A stretch of 64,000 nt of DNA from an uncultured Verrucomicrobiales bacterium (GCA_937928545.1 CALGJQ010000036.1:62001-126000), one strand, 5' to 3'. Counted from the stretch's first letter, positions 7,629 through 16,556 are shown. Translations and numbers: made by a program. The notes: a model not told the origin generated them from the sequence alone.

Positions 7629-9572
7629 TTAAAGTTCGGCCAGTTCTTCGGCGAAGCCGGAGGAGAGGATGGGGAAGCGGCACCAGGATTTTGGGTCGAG
7701 GTTGAGGTCGTCGACGTGGAAGGAGACGGCGTAGCGTTCGCGCTTCCATTGGTTGCGGGACCAGAGTTTGAAGAATTTGATGGTCCAAGCTTTCATGTCC
7801 TTCTTGCTGTGGTCGGGATGGTGGCGGAGGGCGAATTCCATGGCGGCCCTGGGGCCTTTTTTGTCGCGGATCGCGGCGCGCTCGATGGTGTCGAGGACGT
7901 CGTAGGGCATGAGGTCGCCTTCGTCGGTTTGCTTGTCCGCTTTGGGGCGGAGTTCGGCGGTGGGTTGTTGCTTATTGATGAAGCTGAGGTTGGTGTAAGG
8001 GCCGGTTTCTTCGAGGCCATCAGTTTCCATCCAGCGGAGCCATGAGCGGAGGTAGTCTTTATCAATGCCGGCGATGGGGCTGACGCCGCCGCTGGTGTCG
8101 CCATCCATGGTGGCGTAGCCGACGGCTGCTTCGGAGCGGTTGCTGGTGGAGAGGAGGAGGGCGTTGCGAATGTTGGCGAACATCCAGATGCCGGGGGCGC
8201 GGACGCGGGCTTGGATGTTTTGGCGGGTGAGGTCGTCTTTTTCCCAGCTGAGTTGGCGTTTGAGGACTTTTTCGATGGTGCTTTCGTAGCCTTCGACGAG
8301 GTTGTCGACTTCCCATTCGGCGTAGTCGCACTCGAGCATTTCCGCGACTTTTTGAGCGGCGGTGCGGGTGACTTCGCCACTGTTTTTAGTGCCTTGGTAT
8401 GCGCAGAAGAGGAGCTTCTTCATCCAAGTGGCTTTGGACTTGGGGAGCTTAAGGTAAGAGAGTCGTTGGCGGGTGGCTTCGGTGCCGAGCTCGTCGGTGG
8501 CGAGGTCGATCATGATTTTGGCGAAGCTGGCGACGGCGGCGGAATCTGCGCCTCCGCTGAGGGAGACGACGAAGCCATTTGACCAGCTTTTACGCATGTA
8601 GTCGAAGTAGGCGAGGGCCATGGCGCGGGTGAATTCTTCTTCCTTGGACATGGGGGCGACGGACTCGTGGCCATCGCGGCGGGTGACTTGGGGCCAGTCG
8701 AAGAAGAGTTCGATTTCGGGGCGGCCTTCGACGTCGACACGGCGGCTGGCGGTGCGGGCTTGGTGGAGGCGGTTGCGTTCGATATCGACCGATTTGACGG
8801 CGAGGGTGACTTCTTCAAAAGAGAAGCGGCGGCCCTCGGCGGTGATTTTTCCGTGGTCGGCGATGAGGCCTCCGCCGTCGAAGATGGCGCGGCCGGATTC
8901 GTTTCCGAGGAGGTTGGCGTAGACGTAGGCGACGCCGAAAGCGCGGGAGCCTTCGATGACGAATTGCTCGCGGACTTCTTGTTTGCCGAAGGCGAAGTGG
9001 GAGGCGGAGGGGTTGAGGATGATGTCGACTCCGGAGCCGGAGAAGTGGCGGCCGGGGCGATCGGCGACCCAAGCGTCTTCGCAGACTTCGAGGGCGATAC
9101 GGATGCCATCGAGGTTAAAAATGAGGTCGCCGGTGGGGAGGGTTTCGCCGTCGAAGTCTTCGGCGATGACAATGCCCTCGGGCCAGGCTTTGAACCAGCG
9201 GGGTTCGTAGTGGAGACCGTCGCCAGCGAGATTTTGTTTGGCGACGAGGCCGGCGATTTGTCCGTCGACGAGGAGGGCGACGGAGTTATACACCGCGTTT
9301 TTGACCCAGATGGGGAGGCCGACGGCGACGATCATGCCTTGGGTCTGAGGGGCGATTTCGAGGAGGCTGGCCCAGGCGCGGGTGGCGACTTCGTGAGAGA
9401 GGAAGTGGTCTTCACAACCGTATCCGGTGATGGCGAGCTCGGGGAGGCAGAGGACTGAGACCTCTGCGCTGCGTGCTTGGGAGATGGCTTCGAGGATGCG
9501 GCGGCGATTGCCGCTCCAGTCGAGAGGGATTTGGTTAAGGCAGCCTGTGCCTACGCGGATGGTGTCGGCCAT
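7629..9572 (-). CDS. nadE: Glutamine-dependent NAD+ synthetase
   Basis: Catalyses the last step of NAD biosynthesis, converting deamido-NAD to NAD with ammonia released from glutamine. The 647-residue length fits the two-domain class. The N-terminal nitrilase-type glutaminase has E45 (LPELAITGYG), K112 (VAKQNL) and nucleophile C164 (LEVCEDAW). The C-terminal ATP-pyrophosphatase synthetase domain has SGGADS at 339-344 and later segments such as TSNRSEAAVGY and LRPKADKQTDE. The product is cytoplasmic. The start ATG at 9572 leads straight into the nitrilase domain. It appears to be a single gene; nadB of the same pathway lies about 7 kb away rather than adjacent. Confidence 0.95.
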   Translation of the reverse strand: MADTIRVGTGCLNQIPLDWSGNRRRILEAISQARSAEVSVLCLPELAITGYGCEDHFLSHEVATRAWASLLEIAPQTQGMIVAVGLPIWVKNAVYNSVALLVDGQIAGLVAKQNLAGDGLHYEPRWFKAWPEGIVIAEDFDGETLPTGDLIFNLDGIRIALEVCEDAWVADRPGRHFSGSGVDIILNPSASHFAFGKQEVREQFVIEGSRAFGVAYVYANLLGNESGRAIFDGGGLIADHGKITAEGRRFSFEEVTLAVKSVDIERNRLHQARTASRRVDVEGRPEIELFFDWPQVTRRDGHESVAPMSKEEEFTRAMALAYFDYMRKSWSNGFVVSLSGGADSAAVASFAKIMIDLATDELGTEATRQRLSYLKLPKSKATWMKKLLFCAYQGTKNSGEVTRTAAQKVAEMLECDYAEWEVDNLVEGYESTIEKVLKRQLSWEKDDLTRQNIQARVRAPGIWMFANIRNALLLSTSNRSEAAVGYATMDGDTSGGVSPIAGIDKDYLRSWLRWMETDGLEETGPYTNLSFINKQQPTAELRPKADKQTDEGDLMPYDVLDTIERAAIRDKKGPRAAMEFALRHHPDHSKKDMKAWTIKFFKLWSRNQWKRERYAVSFHVDDLNLDPKSWCRFPILSSGFAEELAEL

Positions 9573-9680
9573 GGGGAGAGGGTGAGGGGTGAAGGATGAA
9601 GGTTCAATGTTGGAATTTGAGTGCTTGGCTGAGGGTTGATCTTTCGTAAGGCAGCTGAGCAGGAGGGGTGTGGTTGAGGG

Positions 9681-9727
9681 GTCTTGGGTTGGGGGTCTTG
9701 GGTTGGGGGGGACTCGGGCTAAAGCCC
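9681..9727. repeat. Tandem 14-bp repeat plus small palindrome
   Basis: In the 271-base gap 9573-9843, GTCTTGGGTTGGGG occurs twice without interruption (9681-9694 and 9695-9708). It is followed by GGGCT-AA-AGCCC (9716-9727), inside a phrase that resembles short dispersed palindromes seen near gene ends elsewhere in this window. No gene is evident in the rest of the gap. Confidence 0.6.
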
Positions 9728-9843
9728 AAGCTCCGTATTAGAATGGGGGATTGCTTTCTGGGGGGATGATTGAGAGTTTGGGGAATAATGATGCATGCGT
9801 ATTCTATGGTGTTTGGGGTTCTGAATGGTTTGGAGGTGCCGCG

Positions 9844-10584
9844 ATGTTAAGGTTGATTTTTTGTTGCTGTTTTATGGGGGGGGGATCTCTGGATGCGATT
9901 GTGTGGAGAGCTGATCTTTCTGAGGCGCCGAATGAGGCGAAGGGGGAGATGAAGCAGGTGGGGAAGGTGCACTTTTCGGTCTTGAAGGTTTTTGGGGCCT
10001 CGTGTGTGGCTTTGGGAGGTGAGTGGGTTTTGACTTGCCGTCATGGGACGGATCAGTGGTCGAAGGTGGGGATGTCGGTGAGTTTTCCGTCTTTAGGGGA
10101 GAAGAGCTATAAGGTTGAGAAGGTGATCTTTCCGGAGAAGGGGGATTTTGCTTTGTTGAAGGTGGATCGGAAAATTCCGAAGACTAAGGTGCTGAGTTTT
10201 TTTGAAGGGAAGATTGAGAAGGGGCAGAGGGTTTGGATTGGTGGGTTTGGAATTGCGGGTCCGACTGGGAGTGCGAAAGAAGGTGGGACATTTCATGCAG
10301 GGCACAACCGAGTGGATGGAATGCGGGGAGGGAAGATCTCGATTAGCCTGAGTAAGCCGGAGGATGAGACGGTGGAAAAAGATGAGGCGACGATTTCGAG
10401 ATTCGATAGTGGCTCGCCGATTTTTGTGGAGACGAAGGGAGGTTGGAAGTTGGCGGGGGTGGCTTCTACGGCATCGAACGGAGGTAATCCGGGATATGGA
10501 GATCGTGGCAACTATGCTCGTTTGAGCGATTTAGGGGATTGGCTTAAGGCGCAGATGGGGGTGGAGAGAGGGCGATCAAGGTAG
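9844..10584 (+). CDS. Secreted trypsin-like serine protease
   Basis: A 246-residue chymotrypsin-fold protease. From ATG 9844 there is a short hydrophobic, cysteine-rich leader (MLRLIFCCCFMGGGSLDAIV), so export is likely; an in-frame start at 9751 would add 31 residues with no leader character. The triad is visible in order: histidine in LTCRHGTD, aspartate in KGDFALLKVD, and serine in FDSGSPIF, where DSGSP stands for the usual GDSGGP. The second glycine of that motif is replaced. It stands alone between repeat-bearing gaps, with no obvious partner. The substrate is unknown. Confidence 0.75.
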   Translation: MLRLIFCCCFMGGGSLDAIVWRADLSEAPNEAKGEMKQVGKVHFSVLKVFGASCVALGGEWVLTCRHGTDQWSKVGMSVSFPSLGEKSYKVEKVIFPEKGDFALLKVDRKIPKTKVLSFFEGKIEKGQRVWIGGFGIAGPTGSAKEGGTFHAGHNRVDGMRGGKISISLSKPEDETVEKDEATISRFDSGSPIFVETKGGWKLAGVASTASNGGNPGYGDRGNYARLSDLGDWLKAQMGVERGRSR

Positions 10585-10593
10585 GGGGAGGTG

Positions 10594-10622
10594 AACCACG
10601 GAATACGCGGTTGACACGGAAC
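10594..10622 (+). repeat. CACGGA-type dispersed repeat phrase
   Basis: The gap 10585-10683 contains an ACCACGGAATACGCGG phrase followed by GACACGGAACG, with CACGGA occurring twice. It resembles low-complexity intergenic repeats common in planctomycete and verrucomicrobial genomes (recollection). It has no coding potential that I can support. Confidence 0.3.
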
Positions 10623-10683
10623 GTTGAGGGGAGCCGGGCTGGTTGAGCTTGCTTCGAAAGGAGGGATGGGAGATTTTTGACTT

Positions 10684-11700
10684 ATGGAAAAGAGACGACT
10701 GGGAACAAGCGGGATCGTGGTGAGTGAGATTTGCATGGGGACGATGACGTTTGGAACTCAGGCGGAGAAGGCGGAGAGTTTTAGGATCATGGATGAGTCG
10801 GTGGAGGCGGGGATTGATTTTTTTGATACGGCGGAGGTGTATCCGGTGCCGCCGACGGAGGAGCTGGCGGGCTTGACGGAGAAGTGGGTGGGGGAGTGGT
10901 TGAAAGGGAAGCCGAGGGAGTCGGTGATTATCGCGAGTAAGATAGCGGGTGCGGCGCATGGGTGGTTTTGCCCGCCGGTTCGTCATGGTAAGGCGGCGCT
11001 GGATCGAGTGCATTTGCGGAAAGCGCTGGAGGGGAGCTTGAAGAGATTAGGGACGGATTATTTGGATCTTTATCAGATTCACTGGCCGGATCACGGGATG
11101 CGAGCGGCGGATACGCTGGAGGTTTTGGACGAGTTTGTGAGGGAGGGGAAGGTGCGGACGATTGGGTTGAGTAATGATAATTCTTATGGGGTGATGAAGA
11201 GTTTGTGGACGAGCGAGGTGGAGGGGTTGACGAGGATTGATACTGTGCAGAATAATTTTTCGCTGAATAATCGGAGGGATGAGCATGAGTTGGCGGAGTG
11301 TCTGCGAAGGGAGAAGGTGAGTTTATTGCCCTATAGTCCGCTGGCTGGAGGGGTGCTGACGGGGAAGTATAATGAGGGGGTTCCGGATGGGGCGCGGTTT
11401 TCGGAGTATCTTAAGACGGGGGGAATGCGTCAGCGAGCGATGGCGACGCGTTTTGTGAATGAGGGGACGATTGCTTCGACGAAGGCCTTTGGTGAGATTG
11501 CGAAGGAGTTGGATCTGGATGTGACGACGCTGGCGACGGCTTGGAGCAAGCAGCATGATTATGTCGCTTCGACGATCGTGGGGGTGAGATCGGTGGAGCA
11601 AATGGCGCCGATTTTGAAGGCCGCGGGGCTTGTGTTGGAGGAGGGAACGCTTTCGAAAATCGATCAAGTCAGCAAAAAGATTCTTTATCCGATGGGATAG
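10684..11700 (+). CDS. NADP(H)-dependent aldo/keto reductase (Tas-like)
   Basis: A 338-residue cytosolic TIM-barrel oxidoreductase that reduces aldehydes or ketones with NADPH. The catalytic tetrad is clear: D48 and Y53 (FFDTAEVY), K86 (IASKIAG) and H133 (YQIHWPDH). The C-terminal cofactor region includes STIVGVRSVEQM. Length and the long insertion after the lysine fit the Tas/YghZ subgroup. It precedes the sugar cluster by about 50 bases on the same strand and could contribute to it. However, a palindrome that could be an operator lies between them, so it may be a separate transcript. Confidence 0.9.
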   Translation: MEKRRLGTSGIVVSEICMGTMTFGTQAEKAESFRIMDESVEAGIDFFDTAEVYPVPPTEELAGLTEKWVGEWLKGKPRESVIIASKIAGAAHGWFCPPVRHGKAALDRVHLRKALEGSLKRLGTDYLDLYQIHWPDHGMRAADTLEVLDEFVREGKVRTIGLSNDNSYGVMKSLWTSEVEGLTRIDTVQNNFSLNNRRDEHELAECLRREKVSLLPYSPLAGGVLTGKYNEGVPDGARFSEYLKTGGMRQRAMATRFVNEGTIASTKAFGEIAKELDLDVTTLATAWSKQHDYVASTIVGVRSVEQMAPILKAAGLVLEEGTLSKIDQVSKKILYPMG

Positions 11701-11722
11701 ATGTTTGTATTTTCCCTTGAAT

Positions 11723-11739
11723 AATTGTTGCGTGCAATT
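11723..11739. promoter_or_regulatory. Candidate LacI-type operator
   Basis: AATTG-TTGCGTG-CAATT is an inverted repeat with 5-base arms centred about 21 bases upstream of the GTG start at 11752. A LacI-family regulator is encoded two genes along, so this is a reasonable operator for the catabolic operon. Its position over the in-frame TTG at 11725 also argues that translation starts at 11752 rather than 11725. Inference only. Confidence 0.35.
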
Positions 11740-11751
11740 AGGGCTGTCTTT

Positions 11752-12693
11752 GTGAGTATTCAAGCGCGAGATCAGCAGAGAAAACTAGGCCGTAAGCCCG
11801 AGGGGATGGCGGCGTGTCTTTTGCCTTTTGAAGAGGATGGAAAGATCGCTAAGGAGGCCTATCAGGATGCAGTGCGTCGGACTGAAGAGGCGGGATTGAA
11901 GTGTGCGGTCAATATGGACACGGGCTATGCAAACTATTTGACCGATGAGGAAAGGAAGGATGTTTTGGATTGGACGCGCGAAGCTTTGGGACCTGATCGT
12001 CCCTTTGTTGCGGGAGTTTATGTGGAGGGCTTTGAGGGTGATCTATTGGATCTTTATCGAAGAGGAGCGGATGCGATTGCGGAAGTAGGGGGAACGCCGA
12101 TTGTCTTTCAGACGACGCGTTTTCATGATTGGTCGCCGGGTGAGATTGTGGATCTTTACCAAAAGATTTGTGAGCCGTATGAATCGGTCTTGGGTTTTGA
12201 GCTGGGAAAAATGTTTGCTCCGAATGGGATGATTTACTCTGAGGAAATAGTCCGTGGTTTGATGGAGATTCCTGCGATGAAGGGGATGAAGCACTCATCG
12301 TTGAGCCGAGGGGAAGAGCTGAAGCGTCTTGCCTTGCGCGATGAGCTGCGTCCGGATTTTAGGATTTATACTGGGAACGATCTTGGGATCGATATGATCG
12401 AGTATGGCTCGGATTACCTTTTAGGTCTGGCGGCTTTTTGTCCCGAGAAGTTTGCGGAGCGGGACCGTTTGTGGGCGGAAGGGAGTGAAGATTATTATGA
12501 GCTAAATGATGCGCTGCAGTATCTTGGGAACGTCGCGTTCCGTGATGCGGTGCCGGCTTACAAGCATAGCTGCGCGGTCTTTCAGCATCTTCTGGGTCGT
12601 ATTCCCTCAAGTGAGCCGCATCCGCAGTGTCCTCGTCGTCCGGATTGGGAGAGTGAGATTATGAGTGATTGCGTTGAGAGGCTTGGTTATTAA
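11752..12693 (+). CDS. Dihydrodipicolinate synthase family protein (aldolase/dehydratase)
   Basis: A 313-residue DapA-like TIM-barrel enzyme, a family of Schiff-base aldolases and dehydratases acting on 2-oxo acids. The candidate Schiff-base lysine is K180 in AMKGMKHSSLS, corresponding to the GIK-type motif. The N-terminus (SIQARDQQRKL) differs from classical DapA, and the context is sugar catabolism, so true DapA in lysine synthesis is unlikely. Start GTG 11752 is chosen; TTG 11725 is a less convincing alternative. It is the first gene of a tight same-strand run with the LacI regulator, isomerase and dehydrogenase, separated by about 5 bases or overlapping. Confidence 0.8.
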   Translation: MSIQARDQQRKLGRKPEGMAACLLPFEEDGKIAKEAYQDAVRRTEEAGLKCAVNMDTGYANYLTDEERKDVLDWTREALGPDRPFVAGVYVEGFEGDLLDLYRRGADAIAEVGGTPIVFQTTRFHDWSPGEIVDLYQKICEPYESVLGFELGKMFAPNGMIYSEEIVRGLMEIPAMKGMKHSSLSRGEELKRLALRDELRPDFRIYTGNDLGIDMIEYGSDYLLGLAAFCPEKFAERDRLWAEGSEDYYELNDALQYLGNVAFRDAVPAYKHSCAVFQHLLGRIPSSEPHPQCPRRPDWESEIMSDCVERLGY

Positions 12694-12698
12694 GCGAC

Positions 12699-13703
12699 AT
12701 GGCTGAATCTAAAAAGGGAGTGACGATGTCTGAGGTGGCTGAGAGAGTGGGAGTCTCTAAGGCGACGGTTTCACGTGCTCTTGGAGGATCTTCTTTGATC
12801 GGAAGTCAGGTTCGAGCGAAGGTGGAGCAAGTGGCTGATGAATTGGGTTACGTTCGGAAGACCCAGAAGCGTCATGCTGATCGTTCGATTTTGACGGTGA
12901 AGGTGGTGCTTCCTTCGGTAGATCAAACGAGTACGCAACTTTTTTACAGTTTTCGAAATCTCCTTGTTGGTTTGCGGGAAGGATTGAAGCCGTCGGTGGC
13001 AAATGTGATCGTGGAGACTAACCGGAGTGACTACCGTCCTTTTCCTCATAAAAAGGGAGGAGAAGTGGATGCTTTTGTTTTTGCGTTTCATCGACCCTCA
13101 TCGGAGGTTTTGACGGAGATTGAGGAGCGAGGAGCATCCTGTGTGGTTTTGAATCGGATTGTCCGAGGGGTGAGGCAAGTGGTGAGTGATCATCGTGATG
13201 CGCTTTATAAGATGGCGTGCCATCTGGCTGACCGGGGAGTGACGGGGAATTGTTGTTTTGTGAGTTACAGTGGGATCGACGATGTCTTGCGAGCCCGGCT
13301 TCAAGGCTTTGCGGAAGGTTGTGAGGATAGAGGAATCGACTTCGATCTAGACCGTGATTCATGGACCGCGGCAACGCCGAAGGATCTGACGCGTGAAGCG
13401 GTCAAGGAGCTTTACGATCGAGGGGTGCGCACTTTTGTGGGGGTGAATGATGTGGTGGGAATTATTTTAACGCAGCAGATCCGGACGCTGGATTTACGCA
13501 TCCCTGAAGATGTGCGAGTGACTGGCTGTGACCGAGGTCCAGTTCACGAGATTACCTATCCTCGACTGACGAGTGTGGATCTCTCGATCAAAACTTTGGC
13601 GAAGGAAGTGGGACGTTCACTTCAGTCTGAAATTGTTAAGAAGGAGAAGGCAAAGAATGTGCTTCTTGTGAAAGGGCGGATTTTGATCGGGGAAACAACT
13701 TAA
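12699..13703 (+). CDS. LacI family transcriptional regulator
   Basis: A 334-residue repressor with an N-terminal LacI helix-turn-helix (TMSEVAERVGVSKATVSRAL, about residues 9-28), a hinge helix (VEQVADELGYV), and a periplasmic-binding-protein-like effector domain. It lies inside the catabolic operon, 5 bases after the DapA-like gene and 5 bases before the isomerase, so it probably controls this operon in response to the substrate or an intermediate. The candidate operator at 11723-11739 fits autoregulation of the whole operon. The effector is unknown. Confidence 0.93.
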   Translation: MAESKKGVTMSEVAERVGVSKATVSRALGGSSLIGSQVRAKVEQVADELGYVRKTQKRHADRSILTVKVVLPSVDQTSTQLFYSFRNLLVGLREGLKPSVANVIVETNRSDYRPFPHKKGGEVDAFVFAFHRPSSEVLTEIEERGASCVVLNRIVRGVRQVVSDHRDALYKMACHLADRGVTGNCCFVSYSGIDDVLRARLQGFAEGCEDRGIDFDLDRDSWTAATPKDLTREAVKELYDRGVRTFVGVNDVVGIILTQQIRTLDLRIPEDVRVTGCDRGPVHEITYPRLTSVDLSIKTLAKEVGRSLQSEIVKKEKAKNVLLVKGRILIGETT

Positions 13704-13708
13704 AAGCG

Positions 13709-14530
13709 ATGAGCTACCAAGAACTTGCAGTACACACTTTTACGACCAAGCCGTGGTCGATTGATGAATGTATCGAGGGTTACGTGCGGCGGGGAATTGG
13801 GGGGATTTCAATTTGGCGTGAGACGCTTGAGGGGGAGGATTTGTGTGCGGTTGCGCAGCAGGTTAAGGATGCTGGCTTGAAAGGGGTCTCGCTGGTGCGA
13901 GGAGGATTTTTTACGGGGAAGACTGAGAAAGAGAGGCGTGATGCCTTGGAGGTGAATCGGCAAGCGATTCGAGAGGCTGAGATTTTGGAACTGCCGTCCT
14001 TGGTCCTCGTTTGCGGCGCGACGGTGGGTCAGACGCCTCGTCAAAATTACGAACAGATCCGTGACGGAATTGGGGAGCTGGCCGATGAAGCGGAGCGCCA
14101 TGGGGTGCGTCTTTTGGTGGAGCCTCTGCATCCGGTTTATGCGGGGGATCGATCGGGGATTTCCTCGCTCAAGGTGGCCAATGATCTTTGCGAAGAACTG
14201 AATCATACGAATGTGGGGATTGCGCTCGATGTGTATCACGTTTGGTGGGAGCACGATCTGGCGGAGCAGATCGAGCGGTGTGCTGCGGGCGGTTGGCTCG
14301 ATACCTATCACATCTGCGACTTTAAGCCGGATCAAAGCGACCTTCTATTGGATCGTGGGATCATGGGAGAGGGCTGTGCGGATCTAGTGGGTATCGATGA
14401 GATGATGATGGGGGCTGGCTTTGAGGGACTGCGTGAGGTGGAGATCTTTTCTTCGAAATGGTGGGAGCGGGATCAGGGAGAATTTCTGGATGAGATCCTG
14501 ACCGCCTACGACAAAATTTACCGAAAATAA
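13709..14530 (+). CDS. Sugar phosphate isomerase/epimerase (xylose isomerase-like TIM barrel)
   Basis: A 273-residue AP-endonuclease-2-like TIM barrel. Metal-ligand segments of the family are visible: LLVEPLHPV, IALDVYHVWWEHD, DTYHICDFKPD and LREVEIFSSKWW. Members isomerise or epimerise sugars, inositols or keto acids. Its last base overlaps the start of the downstream Gfo/Idh gene (TAATG), a sign of translational coupling, so isomerase and dehydrogenase probably act consecutively. The exact substrate cannot be assigned. Confidence 0.88.
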   Translation: MSYQELAVHTFTTKPWSIDECIEGYVRRGIGGISIWRETLEGEDLCAVAQQVKDAGLKGVSLVRGGFFTGKTEKERRDALEVNRQAIREAEILELPSLVLVCGATVGQTPRQNYEQIRDGIGELADEAERHGVRLLVEPLHPVYAGDRSGISSLKVANDLCEELNHTNVGIALDVYHVWWEHDLAEQIERCAAGGWLDTYHICDFKPDQSDLLLDRGIMGEGCADLVGIDEMMMGAGFEGLREVEIFSSKWWERDQGEFLDEILTAYDKIYRK

Positions 14531-15678
14531 TGAGCACAGAAACGACCGAGAGAATCGGAATTATCATGAACGGCGTCACGGGACGCATGGGAACGAATCA
14601 GCACCTTGTCCGCTCCATTCTTGCGATCCGTGAGCAAGGGGGCGTGCGTTTGGAGGATGGAACTTGCTTGATGCCTGACCCGATTTTGACGGGCCGTAAT
14701 GAGGAGAAGTTGAAAGCGCTCGCGGAGGAATATGGGGTGGAGAAATACTCGACCGATCTTGATGCTGTTTTGGCGGATGATTCCTATTCGGTATTTTTTG
14801 ATGCGTCTGGGACACCTTATCGAGTTGCTTTTCTGGAGCGTGCGATTGCGGCGGGGAAGCACATTTACTGTGAGAAGCCCACGGCGGTGGATCCGGCTGA
14901 GGCCTTCCGCATTGCGGAGGTCGCGGAGGCTGCTGGGGTGAAAAATGGCACGGTGCAGGATAAGCTGTGGCTTCCTGGGATTGTTGCTTTTCGGAAGTTG
15001 AAGGAAGAGGGCTTCTTTGGAGAAATCCTCTCCGTGCGTGGAGAGTTTGGGTACTGGGTTTTCTCCGGTCATGACGAGGCTCAACCTGCTCAGCGTCCGA
15101 GCTGGAACTACCGCGAGGAAGATGGTGGCGGGATCATCATCGATATGCACTGCCATTGGCGTTATGTGATCGATAATCTTTTCGGGGAGATCACGGAGGT
15201 CTTCACGCATGCTGCGACGCATCTTCCGGAGCGGATCGATGAAGATGGTAAAGCTTATGCCTGCACGGCAGATGACTCGGCTTATGCGCTTTTCAAAACT
15301 GAGACTGGAGTGCTTTGCCAATTTAACTCGTCATGGGATGTGCGTGTGCGCCGTGATGATCTCCTGACGATGCAGGTGGATGGAACGAAGGGGAGTGCGA
15401 TTGTGGGGCTTCGGAAGTGCTGGGCTCAGAGTGCCGATAAGACCCCTCGCCCGGTTTGGAATCCTGATGTTGATAGTCCGATTGACTACTACGCGGATTG
15501 GGAGGTGGTTGATCCGGGCCCTTGCGACAACGCCTTTAAGATTCAGTGGGAAATCTTCTTAAAGCACGTGGCGCGTGATGAGGCTTTTCCATGGACGCTG
15601 CGTGAAGGAGCAAAGGGCGTGGCTTTGGCGGCAAAATCTTGGGAGAGCCATCATGCGGGGTCTTGGATAAAAGTTTAG
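14530..15678 (+). CDS. Gfo/Idh/MocA family oxidoreductase
   Basis: A 382-residue NAD(P)-dependent sugar or cyclitol dehydrogenase. The N-terminal Rossmann segment is IIMNGVTGRMGTNQHL, an unusual version of the GxGxxG loop. The EKP signature of the family is seen in YCEKPTAVDP, and a conserved D-x-H-x-H element in IIDMHCHWRYVIDNLFG. It is translationally coupled to the isomerase by TAATG and is the last gene of the operon. With the DapA-like enzyme it suggests oxidation of a sugar to a sugar acid followed by dehydration or aldol cleavage (inference). Confidence 0.9.
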   Translation: MSTETTERIGIIMNGVTGRMGTNQHLVRSILAIREQGGVRLEDGTCLMPDPILTGRNEEKLKALAEEYGVEKYSTDLDAVLADDSYSVFFDASGTPYRVAFLERAIAAGKHIYCEKPTAVDPAEAFRIAEVAEAAGVKNGTVQDKLWLPGIVAFRKLKEEGFFGEILSVRGEFGYWVFSGHDEAQPAQRPSWNYREEDGGGIIIDMHCHWRYVIDNLFGEITEVFTHAATHLPERIDEDGKAYACTADDSAYALFKTETGVLCQFNSSWDVRVRRDDLLTMQVDGTKGSAIVGLRKCWAQSADKTPRPVWNPDVDSPIDYYADWEVVDPGPCDNAFKIQWEIFLKHVARDEAFPWTLREGAKGVALAAKSWESHHAGSWIKV

Positions 15679-15748
15679 AAAGTTTCTCTTTCGCTCTTGC
15701 GCGCGCCCCCATCCATCGGCGAAGCTTCTCTCAGCACACACGTTGTCC

Positions 15749-16045
15749 ATGGAAACTGTTCTACATTTGCCCGAAACCGAAAAAGCCTCTTCAATCAAAC
15801 AAGTGGTCTCAGCTTTGCAATCAGCTGGCTTGGAGCCGCAGCATGATAAGAAAGATTGGGGTGACTGGATTAACCTCCCACCAAACAAGACGGTCATCAG
15901 CATTGCTTCTGAGCGTGGGATGACGCGCTCCGCGACGGTGGAGTTTGCCGAGGGCGAAGATGATCATCTTGAGATCCCGATTATCACTGCTTTCCGAGAG
16001 CTGGGATGGTACGGCACGGATGAGGATGGGGAGTATCAGCTTTAG
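15749..16045 (+). CDS. Uncharacterised 98-residue acidic protein
   Basis: Reads METVLHLPETEK from ATG 15749; a TTG two codons upstream in frame is possible. The sequence is a plausible small globular alpha/beta protein (KQVVSALQSAG, then WGDWINLPPNKTVISI) with an acidic C-terminus. There is no signal peptide or membrane span, and I do not recognise the family. It lies 70 bases after the sugar operon. A weak hairpin with 6-base arms (16052-16068, AAACGC/GCGTTT) follows and could end its transcript. Confidence 0.6.
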   Translation: METVLHLPETEKASSIKQVVSALQSAGLEPQHDKKDWGDWINLPPNKTVISIASERGMTRSATVEFAEGEDDHLEIPIITAFRELGWYGTDEDGEYQL

Positions 16046-16077
16046 CTCAAGAAACGCAGAGCGCGTTTTACGATAGA

Positions 16078-16533
16078 GTGAGAAGGTTCATGGCATTCAT
16101 GTTCTTTCTGGGGATTCCTTGGAGTTTGCCAGTTATGAGCATGGTCATCACACCTGCGGGAATTTTTCAGCCGGAATATAACTATCAGGCTGACGATGTT
16201 ATTTTGAGTGTAGCGGCCTGTGTCTGTGGTCTGACGGGGATATTCATCTGGCTCGGGTATCGTTTCAGGTGGAAAGTTGGAAGGTTCCCGATCTTCTCAG
16301 TTCAACGATTCTGGATGCTCTCGTTTGGGCATCATTTAGCTTGGACTCTTATTTTGCCGTTTATCTTTTCTTTTGGAACCATGCCCGATTTTTGGGACTC
16401 ATTTTTTGACTTCTGGTTCATTGATGGCCCGCTTTTTCTGCAGCTGTGGATCGTGATAAACCTGTTGATTGCAGCGACTGGATTCTTCTTTGATGGTGAA
16501 GAGTCTGACCGAGAGGCGGCGGTTCCGCTTTAG
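16078..16533 (+). CDS. Small integral membrane protein
   Basis: A 151-residue hydrophobic protein with about four predicted membrane spans, including FMFFLGIPWSLPVMSMV, VAACVCGLTGIFIWLGY, HLAWTLILPFIFSF and LWIVINLLIAATGFFF, and an acidic C-terminus. GTG 16078 is used as start; ATG 16090 is an alternative. The family is not recognised. It converges on nadB, and the stop codons of both genes lie inside a shared hairpin. Confidence 0.6.
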   Translation: MRRFMAFMFFLGIPWSLPVMSMVITPAGIFQPEYNYQADDVILSVAACVCGLTGIFIWLGYRFRWKVGRFPIFSVQRFWMLSFGHHLAWTLILPFIFSFGTMPDFWDSFFDFWFIDGPLFLQLWIVINLLIAATGFFFDGEESDREAAVPL

Positions 16534-16556
16534 CTTTTTAGAGATCTTCTAAAAGC
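16533..16556. terminator. Bidirectional terminator between convergent genes
   Basis: The left arm GCTTTTTAGA and right arm TCTAAAAGC pair with one bulged T around a GATCT loop. The structure overlaps the stop codons of the membrane-protein gene (+) and nadB (-) and has T- and A-rich flanks, so it could end both transcripts. Confidence 0.5.
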
